Origin: Parabacteroides chinchillae
GTDB lineage: Bacteria; Bacteroidota; Bacteroidia; Bacteroidales; Tannerellaceae
Reading direction: 5' to 3'
Assembly: GCF_900108035.1 (NCBI RefSeq)
Contig: NZ_FNVS01000009.1
Location: 1-64,000, forward strand
Length of the DNA: 64,000 nt
Shown here: positions 44,484 through 53,742 of the stretch, in pieces
Numbering within the stretch: position 1 is the first letter of the stretch
Layout of the letters: every line of letters starts with the position of its first letter
Notes under the pieces: generated by a model
Told to the model about the DNA's origin: nothing
Seen by the model: only the letters and a program-made list of their open reading frames with translations
Database searches by the model: none
Translations under genes and position numbers: made by a program

Positions 44484-45638
44484 ATGGATAATACATATAT
44501 ATTATTACAACATTACTGGTGGTTCCTTGTATCTTTACTTGGAGCACTGCTTGTTTTCCTGCTTTTCGTTCAGGGCGGACAGTCTTTGCTATACACAATA
44601 GGGAAAACCGAATTGCAACAAAAAATGCTGTTAAACTCAACCGGGCGTAAATGGGAGTTCACATTTACAACACTGGTTACTTTTGGAGGTGCCTTTTTTG
44701 CCTCTTTTCCTCTTTTCTATTCTACCAGCTTCGGAGGAGCATATTGGGTATGGATGCTTATCTTACTCTGTTTCGTAATTCAAGCTGTTTCTTACGAGTA
44801 TCAAGCTAAGAAAGGGAATCTGTTGGGAAAGAAAACCTATCAGATATTTCTGATGATTAATGGTATAGCAGGTCCTATTTTACTGGGAACAGCTGTAGCC
44901 ACCTTCTTTAACGGCGCCGAATTTGTGGTAAACAAAGGACAACTGACCGACATAACAATGCCGGTAATATCCACATGGGCAAATCCCTGGCATGGACTGG
45001 AAGCCGCCATTGTATTCTGGAATCTTTGCTTAGGGCTGGCCGTATTTTTCCTTGCCCGTGCACTGGCTTTACTTTATTTCATCAATAATATCGATGATAC
45101 CGAAGTTATAAACAGAAGCCGCAAACAACTTATTCCTGAAACAATCCTTTTTCTGGTTTTCTTCCTTCTATTTGTGGTTCATCTAATGTTCACAAAAGGT
45201 TTTGCCGTTAACCCCGAAACCGGAGAAGTATTTATGCAGCCTTATAAATACTTTATAAACCTGATTGAGATGCCGGCAGTATTAACGGTATTAGTTATAG
45301 GTGTAATAAGTGTTCTATTTGGAATAGGAAAAACTCTATTGTCTGCAGAATGGAGAAAAGGGATCTGGTTTACCGGAACCGGGACAGTTCTAACGGTATT
45401 GGCACTACTGCTTTGCGCCGGTTGGAACAATACGGCATATTATCCGTCCATTGCCGATTTGCAAAGTTCGCTGACCATACAAAACAGTTCATCCAGCCTG
45501 TTCACATTAAAGGTAATGAGCTACGTATCTATTATCGTACCATTTGTTCTGGCATATATATTCTATGCCTGGAGAGCACTTGACCTGCACAAGATAAACA
45601 GTAAAGAGATGAGCGACGACAAAGGACATACCTATTAA
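44484..45638 (+). CDS. cydB: Cytochrome bd oxidase subunit II
   Basis: 384 residues, strongly hydrophobic with about eight or nine helices. HYWWFLVSLLGALLVFLLFVQGGQSLLY is the CydB N-terminus, and NSTGRKWEFTFTTLVTFGGAFFASFPLFYSTSFGGAYW follows. The gene starts 41 bp after cydA. A hairpin terminator lies directly behind it. Confidence 0.95.
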   Translation: MDNTYILLQHYWWFLVSLLGALLVFLLFVQGGQSLLYTIGKTELQQKMLLNSTGRKWEFTFTTLVTFGGAFFASFPLFYSTSFGGAYWVWMLILLCFVIQAVSYEYQAKKGNLLGKKTYQIFLMINGIAGPILLGTAVATFFNGAEFVVNKGQLTDITMPVISTWANPWHGLEAAIVFWNLCLGLAVFFLARALALLYFINNIDDTEVINRSRKQLIPETILFLVFFLLFVVHLMFTKGFAVNPETGEVFMQPYKYFINLIEMPAVLTVLVIGVISVLFGIGKTLLSAEWRKGIWFTGTGTVLTVLALLLCAGWNNTAYYPSIADLQSSLTIQNSSSSLFTLKVMSYVSIIVPFVLAYIFYAWRALDLHKINSKEMSDDKGHTY

Positions 45639-45644
45639 AAAAAG

Positions 45645-45678
45645 GAAACGGCGAAGCTCACGCTTGGCCGTTTCTGCA
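45645..45678 (+). terminator. Terminator after cydB
   Basis: GAAACGGC (45645-45652) pairs with GCCGTTTC (45667-45674). The tail TGCATTTAA is only moderately T-rich. Confidence 0.65.
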
Positions 45679-45802
45679 TTTAACCGTTTTAAACAAAAAG
45701 AAAAAGTTAGTTAAGGCTTAGAAATATATCATAAGTCTTATTTACAGACTGCAATTGCTTCCTGAAAGGACAGCAAACAAATATATATAATCCCGTTTAC
45801 CC

Positions 45803-45829
45803 AGCCTGCATCGGAAGGCTTTTTTTTGT
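45803..45829 (+). terminator. Second hairpin upstream of rnz
   Basis: AGCCT and AGGCT (45803-45820) with a run of eight T after it. It could end read-through from cydAB or a short transcript in the 45.7-45.8 kb gap, where no open frame is seen. Confidence 0.5.
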
Positions 45830-45860
45830 TATTTTTCACAGTAAGGAGAGGCTTTTGTAT

Positions 45861-45868
45861 TATCTTTG
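45861..45868 (+). promoter_or_regulatory. -7 box of the rnz promoter
   Basis: TATCTTTG, a full -7 match, 26 bp before the chosen rnz ATG. It excludes the in-frame start further upstream. Confidence 0.5.
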
Positions 45869-45894
45869 CATTGAATTATCCCAATAAACCCTTT

Positions 45895-46812
45895 ATGGCT
45901 GAATTTGATATAAATATATTAGGATGTGGCTCCGCACTTCCCACTACCCGTCATTTAGCGACTTCCCAAATCATAGATTTACGAGATAAATTATATATGG
46001 TCGATTGCGGAGAAGGTACCCAAGTACAAATGCGCCACATGCGAATAAAGTTCAGCAGGCTGAATCATATATTTATTTCCCACCTGCATGGTGATCATTG
46101 TTTTGGTTTGCCCGGCCTGTTATCTACTTTGGGGATGCTTGGCCGGACCGGAGAACTCGTGATTCATGGCCCTAAAGAACTGGAAAATTATTTACGTCCC
46201 GTATTGACAATCTTCTGCAAAGGTTTACCCTACGAAATACGAATCAATACGGTGGATACATATCAACATTCGCTTATAATGGAAGATCGCTCTCTAAGTG
46301 TGTATTCGATCCCTTTAAAACATCGTATACCTTGCTGCGGATATTTGTTCGTAGAAAAACAAAAAGAAGCTCATATTCTCAGGGAAATGACCGATTTTTA
46401 CCAAGTTCCCGTCCGAATGATGCAAGAAATAAAAAGAGGAGCAGATTTTATAACGGAAGAAGGAGAGATAATTCCAAATGCACGTCTCACACATCCGGCA
46501 AAACCTGCAAAACGATATGCCTATTGTTCCGACACAGCATTTTATCCGAATATCATCCCATATATTGAAGGAGTAGATTTACTTTATCATGAAGCCACTT
46601 TTGCAGAATGTGATGCAGCACGAGCGAAAGAGACATTTCATTCTACAGCAAAACAAGCAGCCGAAATAGCCAAACGAGCCCAAGTAAAGCAACTAGTTAT
46701 AGGCCATTACTCTGCACGCTATGAAAACCTGAGCCAACTCAAACAGGAAGCCGATGAAATATATACGGATACAACCTTAGCCAACGAAGGCATGGTTATT
46801 TCATTGTCATAG
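45895..46812 (+). CDS. rnz: Ribonuclease Z (tRNA 3' endonuclease)
   Basis: ATG 45895 (MAEFDINILGCGSALPTTRH) gives 305 residues, normal for RNase Z. Metallo-beta-lactamase motif HLHGDH is at 63-68. VDCGEGTQVQMR, IPLKHRIPCCGYLF, CSDTAFYPNIIPYIEGVDLLYHEATF and the C-terminal VIGHYSARYENLSQL are all family signatures. It trims the 3' trailer of tRNA precursors, using two zinc ions. An upstream in-frame start is rejected because it would include the promoter. Confidence 0.95.
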   Translation: MAEFDINILGCGSALPTTRHLATSQIIDLRDKLYMVDCGEGTQVQMRHMRIKFSRLNHIFISHLHGDHCFGLPGLLSTLGMLGRTGELVIHGPKELENYLRPVLTIFCKGLPYEIRINTVDTYQHSLIMEDRSLSVYSIPLKHRIPCCGYLFVEKQKEAHILREMTDFYQVPVRMMQEIKRGADFITEEGEIIPNARLTHPAKPAKRYAYCSDTAFYPNIIPYIEGVDLLYHEATFAECDAARAKETFHSTAKQAAEIAKRAQVKQLVIGHYSARYENLSQLKQEADEIYTDTTLANEGMVISLS

Positions 46813-46904
46813 CTTCCATAGTCCATTGTTTCACAGGCTACAGACAAGTTAGATATGGCGCTAAATAAACCGGTCTTTTCTTTCTTCGTTTACAGATTTC
46901 TTCA

Positions 46905-46912
46905 TACATTTG
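46905..46912 (+). promoter_or_regulatory. -7 box upstream of the small secreted protein
   Basis: TACATTTG, a full match, 21 bp before the ATG at 46934. Confidence 0.5.
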
Positions 46913-46933
46913 TGCGAAATTAGGGTTTTGAAT

Positions 46934-47254
46934 ATGAAAGTCTTTATTACAATACTGTTAGCCCTGACTTTACAGGTAGGTTCTTCAATTCCAGCATACG
47001 CTTCGAAGTTGAAGAGTGAAACCTTTGCCATAGACCAAAACAATCTTAAACCAATAGAAATATCTGTATCTGAAAATCGCATTCATGTAGAAAATGCACC
47101 TATAGGCAGTATCCTCGAAATCTATAGCGTAGTCGGAATCAAAGTAGCAGAAATAGAATTAAAACAACCGTCCGGAGATTACACAGTAAACATTGCCAAA
47201 GGATATTATATTATCCGTATCGGGGAAACTGTACGCAAAATAGCAATTCGTTAA
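46934..47254 (+). CDS. Small secreted protein resembling a type IX sorting-domain fold, 106 aa
   Basis: ATG 46934 starts a signal peptide (MKVFITILLALTLQVGSSIPAYA). The remaining 80 residues contain the beta-strand pattern IHVENAPIGSILEIYSVVGIKVAEIEL and GDYTVNIAKGYYIIRIGETVRKIAIR. This resembles the C-terminal sorting domain of type IX secretion cargo (G..v.iys..G..v, ...G.Y.v.i....kk..i.). Here there is no passenger, so it is either a stand-alone DUF3244-like protein or a minimal cargo. No type IX machinery is visible in this window. Confidence 0.6.
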   Translation: MKVFITILLALTLQVGSSIPAYASKLKSETFAIDQNNLKPIEISVSENRIHVENAPIGSILEIYSVVGIKVAEIELKQPSGDYTVNIAKGYYIIRIGETVRKIAIR

Positions 47255-47348
47255 GGTATAAGTTTCCACACAGATATTTTCACGTAGTCCGTTTGTTTTT
47301 TTCGTCCTTCTTCTATATCTTAGTCGTTTGTAGTATAAACAAAGAGGA

Positions 47349-48785
47349 ATGTTATCGGCTATATATATACAGTTTATAGTAGGCACTATTTTCATTATAT
47401 TATATTGTGTAACTATCGTAGGATTAATATTGGTTATTCTGACTGAAAACAGAAATCCGCTAAAAACAATCCCATGGGTAATTGTATTGTTATTAGCTCC
47501 CGGTATCGGATTGCTCTTTTATTTCTTTTTCGGGCAGGACAATCGCAAACAACGTATTATTTCGAGAAGAACCTACAAACGTATTATGAGGCGGCCTCAA
47601 GAAGGTAAGCTACCTCAGGATATGTGCATCGTGCCTGAAGCTTATCAGCCGCTATCGACGTTGCTAAGCAACAGTAGCCAATCATCACTTTTATACGGAA
47701 GTGATATAACAATCTATACTAATGGCACTGATAAATTACAGGATTTACTAAAAGAAATAAATAATGCCACTCATCACATTCACTTGCAATACTATATTTT
47801 TTGTGATGACGAAACAGGCTATAAAGTACAGAAAGCTTTGATCAAGAAAGCCCGTGAAGGTGTAAAAGTACGTGTACTGTACGATGATGTAGGTTGTTGG
47901 AATGTGAAAAACCGCTTTTTCAAAGAAATGCAAGATGCCGGAATTGAAGTATATGCTTTTCTTAAAGTGGCATTTCCTATTCTAACCAGCAAAGTAAACT
48001 ACCGTAACCATCGTAAAATAGTAGTAATTGACGGCAGAATAGGCTTTATGGGTGGTATGAACATTGCCGACCGTTATGACAAAGGCACATCTTGGGGAAC
48101 ATGGCGAGATACACATTTTAAAATTATAGGAAAAGGCGTCCATGGCCTTCAATCCGCTTTTCTTATTGACTGGTATGTTGTAAGTAAAAAGCTGCTGAAT
48201 GACAAAATATACTATCCTCCAGCACAGATTTATAGCGATAACATCATGCAGATAGCAACTAGTGGACCTGTAGGGCAATGGAGAACATTGCTACAGGCAG
48301 CCATCTTTGTTATAGCAAACGCAAAGAAATACATCTTTATACAAACCCCTTATTTCTTACCGACTGAAGGATTGAATCAAGCACTGCAAACAGCAGCCTT
48401 AGGAGGTGTTGACGTACGGCTGATGCTACCTAAACGTTCAGACACCCGCACAGCAAACATGGCAACTCATTCTTTTATTGACGAGATGGTAAAAGCCGGA
48501 GTAAAAGTATACTTCTACAAGCCGGGATTCCTACATTCCAAACTGGTAATAAGTGATGATACCATTGCATGTATCGGTTCTGCAAATATGGACTTCCGCA
48601 GTTTTGAACACAATTTTGAAATTAACGCATTCATATATCAAAGGGAGTTCACTTTGCAAATGAAAAAAGTGTTTATGCACGACATGCAAAATTGTGAGCG
48701 TCTCGTACCTTCCAAATGGCTAAAACGTCCATGGAAACAAAGGATAGCAGAATCTTTTATGCGTCTGTTTTCCCCTCTTCTATAA
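47349..48785 (+). CDS. cls: Cardiolipin synthase (phospholipase D family)
   Basis: 478 residues, normal for bacterial Cls. Two N-terminal membrane helices (about 7-31 and 42-61, IPWVIVLLLAPGIGLLFYFFFG) precede two phospholipase D domains. The first HKD motif is H221-x-K223-x4-D228 (NHRKIVVIDG) and the second H396-x-K398-x4-D403 (LHSKLVISDD). It condenses two phosphatidylglycerols into cardiolipin at the inner membrane. GAGG lies just before the ATG. The last 29 bp overlap the end of the convergent rsmD. Confidence 0.95.
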   Translation: MLSAIYIQFIVGTIFIILYCVTIVGLILVILTENRNPLKTIPWVIVLLLAPGIGLLFYFFFGQDNRKQRIISRRTYKRIMRRPQEGKLPQDMCIVPEAYQPLSTLLSNSSQSSLLYGSDITIYTNGTDKLQDLLKEINNATHHIHLQYYIFCDDETGYKVQKALIKKAREGVKVRVLYDDVGCWNVKNRFFKEMQDAGIEVYAFLKVAFPILTSKVNYRNHRKIVVIDGRIGFMGGMNIADRYDKGTSWGTWRDTHFKIIGKGVHGLQSAFLIDWYVVSKKLLNDKIYYPPAQIYSDNIMQIATSGPVGQWRTLLQAAIFVIANAKKYIFIQTPYFLPTEGLNQALQTAALGGVDVRLMLPKRSDTRTANMATHSFIDEMVKAGVKVYFYKPGFLHSKLVISDDTIACIGSANMDFRSFEHNFEINAFIYQREFTLQMKKVFMHDMQNCERLVPSKWLKRPWKQRIAESFMRLFSPLL

Positions 48786-49329
48786 TCCGTTCCTCTTTAA
48801 CAAAAATAGAGAAGTTTACAGAACCATAAACTCTGTGTTGATTAAAATAAGGAAGAGAAGAAAAATCATTTGCCTTTGGATGCTCCATGACAAAAATGCC
48901 TCCTTCGCGTAATAAATCACGTTTAAATATTAATTCAGGAACCTGAGGTAATTCCTTTAATGCATAAGGAGGATCGGCAAAAATAAAATCAAAACTTTGC
49001 GCCGGAGCCGAATGAAGATACCGAAATACATCCCCTCTGATCAGTGTCAGATCATCTGTCTTTAGCTCCTTGACAACTTTTGCTATAAAAGATGCATGTG
49101 CATTATTTTTCTCTACAGCAACAACACGACGACATTCACGGGATAATAATTCAAAAGAAATACTACCCGTACCGGCAAATAAGTCCAACGCATCTAATCC
49201 TTCAAAATCAATAAGATTAGAAACTACATTAAACAAATTCTCCTTTGCAAAATCTGTTGTTGGACGTGCACTAAAAGAAGAAGGTACGTCAAAACGCCGA
49301 CGACCATATTTACCACTTATAATTCGCAT
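48757..49329 (-). CDS. rsmD: 16S rRNA (guanine-966-N2)-methyltransferase RsmD
   Basis: 190 residues. MRIISGKYGRRRFDVP is the RsmD start, ARPTTDFAKENLFNVV follows, LDLFAGTGSISFELLSR binds SAM, and DFIFADPPYALKELP is the catalytic DPPY motif. It methylates G966 of 16S rRNA during 30S assembly. It overlaps the upstream DUF3822 gene by 13 bp (coupled) and the convergent cls by 29 bp. Confidence 0.95.
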   Translation of the reverse strand: MRIISGKYGRRRFDVPSSFSARPTTDFAKENLFNVVSNLIDFEGLDALDLFAGTGSISFELLSRECRRVVAVEKNNAHASFIAKVVKELKTDDLTLIRGDVFRYLHSAPAQSFDFIFADPPYALKELPQVPELIFKRDLLREGGIFVMEHPKANDFSSLPYFNQHRVYGSVNFSIFVKEERIIEEGKTDA

Positions 49330-50141
49330 ATCGATAAAGAAATTAAATCCATAGGGACCTGGCCAATCTCAACTCCCAGCAAATAAGCCTCCGAAGGAAT
49401 CTCCATTAAATGAACCTGCTGCAAATATGTATGCAACGTACTCATTATAGTATTACGCAACATGGAATTTCCCGCCAGATAGAGAATATCTTTCACCTGA
49501 TTCATGCCAACCTCTCTCCATACATTTAATATGTAATATAACATATCATCAGGAACTGTTACCTCAAAAGAGTTTACAAAAAGCAAATTGCCTTGGGTAA
49601 AACAGGCAATATCTATCATACCATCATGCAATACCACATACATCCGCTTCGAAAGACTTGTCCGGCTTTGTTTACTCCATAAAGATATTAATGGAGTCAT
49701 ATAATGGACAAAACAAGGATTCAACAGCGAACGGGAACAAAACTCATATGCTTCTTCATCCAAGCCAAATACAACTTCCATTCGATCTGCTTTCAAAGCA
49801 TTATTCAAACATTTCTTTTCCGGAGTTGAAAAATTAAAAGAAAGAAAGTCGTTTTTTCTTTTTTCATCAAAAATATCTCCGGGAACAAGCGTATACTGAG
49901 CAGATACACAAACCACGTAAATCCGTTTATACATCCAATTCAGAAAATCATGTTCAAAGAAAAATTCTTTCAAAGAAGACATATATGAAACTGTCCGGCT
50001 AAATTCTGCTTCTCTGTAAAAGAAGCTTCCTACTTCCGAAGGGATATAACCGGAAAAAGAAAGTCCACCCGACCATAGCCGGATGGACACTATATATTTT
50101 TCCGAATTACCAGTTAACGTATCAGGAATACTGATAGTCAT
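49317..50141 (-). CDS. DUF3822 family protein, 274 aa
   Basis: A cytoplasmic protein with LSIRLWSGGLSFSGYIPS near the start, VVFGLDEEAYEFCSRSLLNPCFVHYMTPLI in the middle and IDIACFTQGNLLFVNSFEVTVPDDMLYYILNVW, DILYLAGNS towards the end. The order of elements recalls an actin-like ATPase fold of the PilM/FtsA type, as proposed for this family, but key phosphate motifs are not obvious. DUF3822 sits next to rsmD across Bacteroidetes. The function is unknown. Confidence 0.8.
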   Translation of the reverse strand: MTISIPDTLTGNSEKYIVSIRLWSGGLSFSGYIPSEVGSFFYREAEFSRTVSYMSSLKEFFFEHDFLNWMYKRIYVVCVSAQYTLVPGDIFDEKRKNDFLSFNFSTPEKKCLNNALKADRMEVVFGLDEEAYEFCSRSLLNPCFVHYMTPLISLWSKQSRTSLSKRMYVVLHDGMIDIACFTQGNLLFVNSFEVTVPDDMLYYILNVWREVGMNQVKDILYLAGNSMLRNTIMSTLHTYLQQVHLMEIPSEAYLLGVEIGQVPMDLISLSICEL

Positions 50142-50152
50142 ATAGTTTTCGA

Positions 50153-50788
50153 TTATTCCCAGTTACCTGCGTTATTATTAATTTCTTCCAAAGAACCTAC
50201 ACGCAAGCCAGGGAACTTAGATTGTTTTTCTGCTTTTTCAATCAAGTTATAAGTCAACTGAGGATCCAAATCATACAAATAGTCTGCAAACTTAACCTGG
50301 CACTGGAATACTTTAATTTCATAACCTGAACCAGACTTCAATGTAGCAGTATCCATATCAAATGTTATTTTTTCACCTGGTACTTCAGGAACATAACGCA
50401 TACCTGCAACATCATAACCTGCGCCCAACAATGTATCGACAGCCAACACCCACATAGTATCACGTCTGATCAAACCTTTCTTTACAGCTTCCTTTTCAGT
50501 CATACCCTTTTCCAGCTGTTCATCAGTTAAAACACCTTCCTTTACCAAGAACGGCAGTTTTTCTGTTGTCAAGAATTTAGCCAATTCATCAAAATTAGCG
50601 GCATGTACCTTGTGAATATTTTTGTATTCAATCTGAGCTTTACGGATATCAATCAGGCGAGTCTTGATAGCGTTGTCACGTATTTCTTTCTCTGCATCAT
50701 ATTCCCTTGGTGCCTGAATACTTCTATAACACATGTAAACTAGCAGTAGAACTGCAGCAGCTAATAAAATCTTTAATGTAACTTTCAT
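50153..50788 (-). CDS. Conserved membrane-anchored protein of the rsmD operon, 211 aa
   Basis: One N-terminal membrane segment (about 5-22, LKILLAAAVLLLVYMCYRSI) is followed by a soluble domain outside the cytoplasm. IRKAQIEYKNIHKVHAANFDELAKFL resembles the start of type II pilin-like pseudopilins, where a helix leads into a small beta domain. The C-terminal half (YDVAGMRYVPEVPGEKITFDMDT, QVKFADYLYDLDPQLTYNLIEKAEKQ) has no match I recognise. It is the first gene of the run to DUF3822 and rsmD (11 bp gap) and has its own promoter. Confidence 0.7.
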   Translation of the reverse strand: MKVTLKILLAAAVLLLVYMCYRSIQAPREYDAEKEIRDNAIKTRLIDIRKAQIEYKNIHKVHAANFDELAKFLTTEKLPFLVKEGVLTDEQLEKGMTEKEAVKKGLIRRDTMWVLAVDTLLGAGYDVAGMRYVPEVPGEKITFDMDTATLKSGSGYEIKVFQCQVKFADYLYDLDPQLTYNLIEKAEKQSKFPGLRVGSLEEINNNAGNWE

Positions 50789-50822
50789 GGTTTGTATTGT
50801 TTTTTGAATTTATTTCGTTCGG

Positions 50823-50830
50823 CAAATTTA
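50823..50830 (-). promoter_or_regulatory. -7 box of the 50.8 kb minus-strand operon
   Basis: TAAATTTG on the minus strand, a full match, 34 bp before the ATG. Confidence 0.45.
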
Positions 50831-50881
50831 AAAAAGAATATTTAATACACTACCTTTATCGCAAAAATTATTACTTCCAAA

Positions 50882-52297
50882 ATGATAAATAGTTATTTGA
50901 GTTGCCAAATTACACAAAATTTCCCATACAATCCCACAGATGACCAACTTTCCGCCCTGAAAATCATCTCAAACTTCTTATTTTCAAGAGAGCCGGACGG
51001 TCTTCTTCTTCTCAAAGGATATGCAGGTACCGGAAAGACTTCACTAGTGGGTTCCTTAGTAAAAACCTTAAACGAACTTAAACAAAAAACCATCCTTTTA
51101 GCACCTACCGGGCGGGCAGCAAAAGTGTTTTCCGGATATGCTGCACAGAAAGCTTACACCATACATAAAAAAATATATCGGCAAAAAGCATTTTCTAATG
51201 AACCAACTGGGTTTCTTCCGGATACTAATCTACACAAAGACACCCTGTTTATAGTAGATGAAGCTTCTATGATTTCCAATGACGGATTAGATACATTCTT
51301 TTTTGGCACCGGACGCCTGTTAGACGACCTGGTTCACTATGTTTACTCAGGCGAAAACTGCCGCTTAATACTGATGGGCGATGTTGCCCAGTTACCACCC
51401 GTAAGCCAATCTGAAAGTCCGGCTCTCAACAAAAAAATTCTTCAAGGATATAACTTGCAAGTAGAAGAAATAACTCTCACACAAGTAGTCCGCCAAAGTG
51501 AAAATTCAGGTATCTTGTTCAATGCGACTAACCTCAGAGACGCTTTAAGAAACAACACGGTGGAAAATTTCCCAAAACTGCACCTGGAAAGTTTTTCCGA
51601 CTTCAGAAAAATAAATGGAGATGAATTAATAGAAGAAATTTCAGCGGCTTATGACAGAGATGGTATTGAAGAGACTATGATCATATCTCGCTCCAACAAA
51701 CGGGCGACTATTTACAACAACGGCATACGCAATCGCATTCTATACCGTGAAGAAGAACTATCCTCCGGTGAGCGTCTAATGGTAGCCAAAAATAATTATT
51801 ATTGGACTGCCGGATGTAAAGAAATGGACTTTATTGCCAATGGAGAAATTATTCAGGTATTACGTGTACGCCATACAACAGATTTATATGGTTTCAGATT
51901 TGCTGACGTATTAGTCCGTTTTCAGGATTACGACTTAGAGATGGAAATAAAAATTTTATTAGACGCTCTCCAGACAGACTCCCCTGCTTTACCTAAAGAG
52001 CTTAACGACAAGCTATTTTACACCATCCTCGAAGACTATGAAGATATACCTACAAAAGCCGGGAAAATGAAAAAAATGAAAGTAGACCCATATTATAACG
52101 TCGTCCAGGTAAAATACGCTTATGCTGTAACTTGTCATAAAGCACAAGGCGGACAATGGATGAATGTATTCCTTGACATCGGTTACATCACAGAAGAAAT
52201 GTTAGGAAAAAGTTTCTACCGTTGGCTTTATACTGCTTTTACACGAGCAACCCATAGGCTCTATTTAGTAAACCTGCCAGACGAATTTATTGAGTAA
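50882..52297 (+). CDS. ATP-dependent RecD-like DNA helicase (UvrD_C_2 type)
   Basis: 471 residues. Walker A is GYAGTGKTS (46-54), LLAPTGRAAKVFSGYAAQKAYTIHKKIY follows as in RecD, Walker B is FIVDEASM (D126-E127), LMGDVAQLPPVSQSESPAL is motif III-like, TLTQVVRQ is motif IV, and VTCHKAQGGQWMNVFLDI near the end is the UvrD_C_2 motif VI region. It is a superfamily 1 helicase that stands alone without RecB or RecC. The family is core in Bacteroidetes and presumably acts in DNA repair or recombination. Confidence 0.9.
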   Translation: MINSYLSCQITQNFPYNPTDDQLSALKIISNFLFSREPDGLLLLKGYAGTGKTSLVGSLVKTLNELKQKTILLAPTGRAAKVFSGYAAQKAYTIHKKIYRQKAFSNEPTGFLPDTNLHKDTLFIVDEASMISNDGLDTFFFGTGRLLDDLVHYVYSGENCRLILMGDVAQLPPVSQSESPALNKKILQGYNLQVEEITLTQVVRQSENSGILFNATNLRDALRNNTVENFPKLHLESFSDFRKINGDELIEEISAAYDRDGIEETMIISRSNKRATIYNNGIRNRILYREEELSSGERLMVAKNNYYWTAGCKEMDFIANGEIIQVLRVRHTTDLYGFRFADVLVRFQDYDLEMEIKILLDALQTDSPALPKELNDKLFYTILEDYEDIPTKAGKMKKMKVDPYYNVVQVKYAYAVTCHKAQGGQWMNVFLDIGYITEEMLGKSFYRWLYTAFTRATHRLYLVNLPDEFIE

Positions 52298-52356
52298 CAA
52301 CGTATCTTTACAACAATATTTTACATCAATACAACGTTACATTAATAAGAAATACT

Positions 52357-52364
52357 TACTTTTG
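52357..52364 (+). promoter_or_regulatory. -7 box of the 52.4-55.3 kb operon
   Basis: TACTTTTG, a full match, 45 bp before the ATG of the first gene. Confidence 0.5.
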
Positions 52365-52408
52365 CGAATAACAGAGCGGATTATCTTCCCGCTTGAATAC
52401 ATAAAAGT

Positions 52409-53023
52409 ATGGCAAACAAAGAAAAGATAGATTATCTGTTACTGGACATCAAGGAATTAGAAAAGCAAGTTGCCGGCATGAGGGATGTCGAAATATATCC
52501 GGTATCCTTTTTCAGCCAGACATTTGATTTGACACATAAAATACTCAAAGATCTTCATGCGCTCGAAGCAATTCAGATAGAAATGCTGCGCAAGCAAATG
52601 GAAGAACACGCAGTTTTATTGCAGTCTATCCCTAAACAAACAGCCACACCAATGCCGGATGCCCCTTCATTGGAAAAGGCTATTGAAGAAATTCCTGTTG
52701 TAAAAGAACAAATCATAAAAGTAGAAGAACCGGTCAAAGAGACAAATAATACAGCTGATCGCCCGAATTTGTTCCTCAACGATTTATTGGAAAAGAAGAA
52801 CTTATCCGATTTCCGTAAAGCTTTCAGCTTAAATGATCGTTTCCGCTTTCGCAGGGAATTGTTCGGAGGAGATGAAAACAAAATGAATAAAGCAATCTCC
52901 GATCTTAATGACATTCATTCATATGAAGATTCGATTGCTTATCTGAATAATGAATTGAAATGGAATATAGAAGATGAAGCTGTAACGGACTTCATGAAAC
53001 TTCTGGAAAAACGGTTCCTATGA
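52409..53023 (+). CDS. Conserved Bacteroidales protein upstream of rsmI, 204 aa
   Basis: Cytoplasmic, no signal. The N-terminal half is helical, possibly coiled coil (LLLDIKELEKQVAGMRDVEIYPVSFFSQTFDLTHKILKDL). A Pro/Glu-rich linker follows (about 90-112). The C-terminal 85 residues carry a distinct motif, LNDLLEKKNLSDFRKAFSLNDRFRFRRELFGGDENKMNKAISDLNDIHSYEDSIAYL. The stop overlaps the rsmI ATG by four bases. I know of no assigned function. Confidence 0.78.
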   Translation: MANKEKIDYLLLDIKELEKQVAGMRDVEIYPVSFFSQTFDLTHKILKDLHALEAIQIEMLRKQMEEHAVLLQSIPKQTATPMPDAPSLEKAIEEIPVVKEQIIKVEEPVKETNNTADRPNLFLNDLLEKKNLSDFRKAFSLNDRFRFRRELFGGDENKMNKAISDLNDIHSYEDSIAYLNNELKWNIEDEAVTDFMKLLEKRFL

Positions 53024-53724
53024 CAAAGTTAACAGTTGTACCAACTCCTGTCGGAAACCTGGAAGATATGACATTCCGGGCTATCCGGGTGCTAAAAGAG
53101 GCTGATCTTATTTTAGCAGAAGACACTCGTACAACCGGGATTCTATTAAAGCACTTTGAAATAGAAAACCGAATGCAGTCTCACCATAAATTTAATGAAC
53201 ATAAAACGGTGGGACAAATCGCAGCAAGAATTAAAGCAGGCGAAAATATAGCGCTTGTTTCAGATGCAGGAACTCCTGCTATCTCCGATCCCGGTTTTAT
53301 GTTGGTTAGAGAATGTGTAAAACAAGGAGTAGAAGTTGAATGCCTCCCTGGTGCAACAGCATTCGTTCCGGCATTAGTTGCATCAGGACTACCGAATGAG
53401 AAATTCTGTTTTGAAGGTTTTCTTCCCCAGAAAAAAGGAAGGCAAACCCGGCTCAAAGAATTGTCGACTGAGTATCGCACAATTATCTTCTATGAATCAC
53501 CTTTCAGGTTAGTAAAAACATTAGTACAACTAGCTGAATTTTTTGGAGCAGACCGACAAGTTTCCGTTTCTCGTGAAATATCTAAAATACATGAAGAAAC
53601 TGTAAGAGGAACGCTTCAAGAAGTGGCTGCGCACTTTAGTGTGAACGATCCGAGAGGTGAAATTGTTATTGTATTAGCAGGCTTAAAAGATAAAAAGGAC
53701 AAAGAGACAGAAAAGGATGTTTAA
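53020..53724 (+). CDS. rsmI: 16S rRNA (cytidine-1402-2'-O)-methyltransferase RsmI
   Basis: 234 residues of the SAM-binding tetrapyrrole-methylase fold. VPTPVGNLEDMTFRAIRVLKEADLILAEDTRTTGILL, HHKFNEH, ALVSDAGTPAISDPGFMLVREC, CLPGATAFVPALVASGLPNEKFCFEGFLPQK and IIFYESPFRL are the family signatures. It adds the 2'-O-methyl group at C1402 in the decoding centre. It is coupled by ATGA to the gene before it. Confidence 0.95.
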   Translation: MTKLTVVPTPVGNLEDMTFRAIRVLKEADLILAEDTRTTGILLKHFEIENRMQSHHKFNEHKTVGQIAARIKAGENIALVSDAGTPAISDPGFMLVRECVKQGVEVECLPGATAFVPALVASGLPNEKFCFEGFLPQKKGRQTRLKELSTEYRTIIFYESPFRLVKTLVQLAEFFGADRQVSVSREISKIHEETVRGTLQEVAAHFSVNDPRGEIVIVLAGLKDKKDKETEKDV

Positions 53725-53742
53725 CGTAACAAACAAAAAGAC

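Noticed and set aside
45680-45802. Possible small RNA between cydB and rnz
   Set aside because: A terminator-like hairpin exists at its end but no consensus promoter is visible at the front; the evidence is too thin to call.
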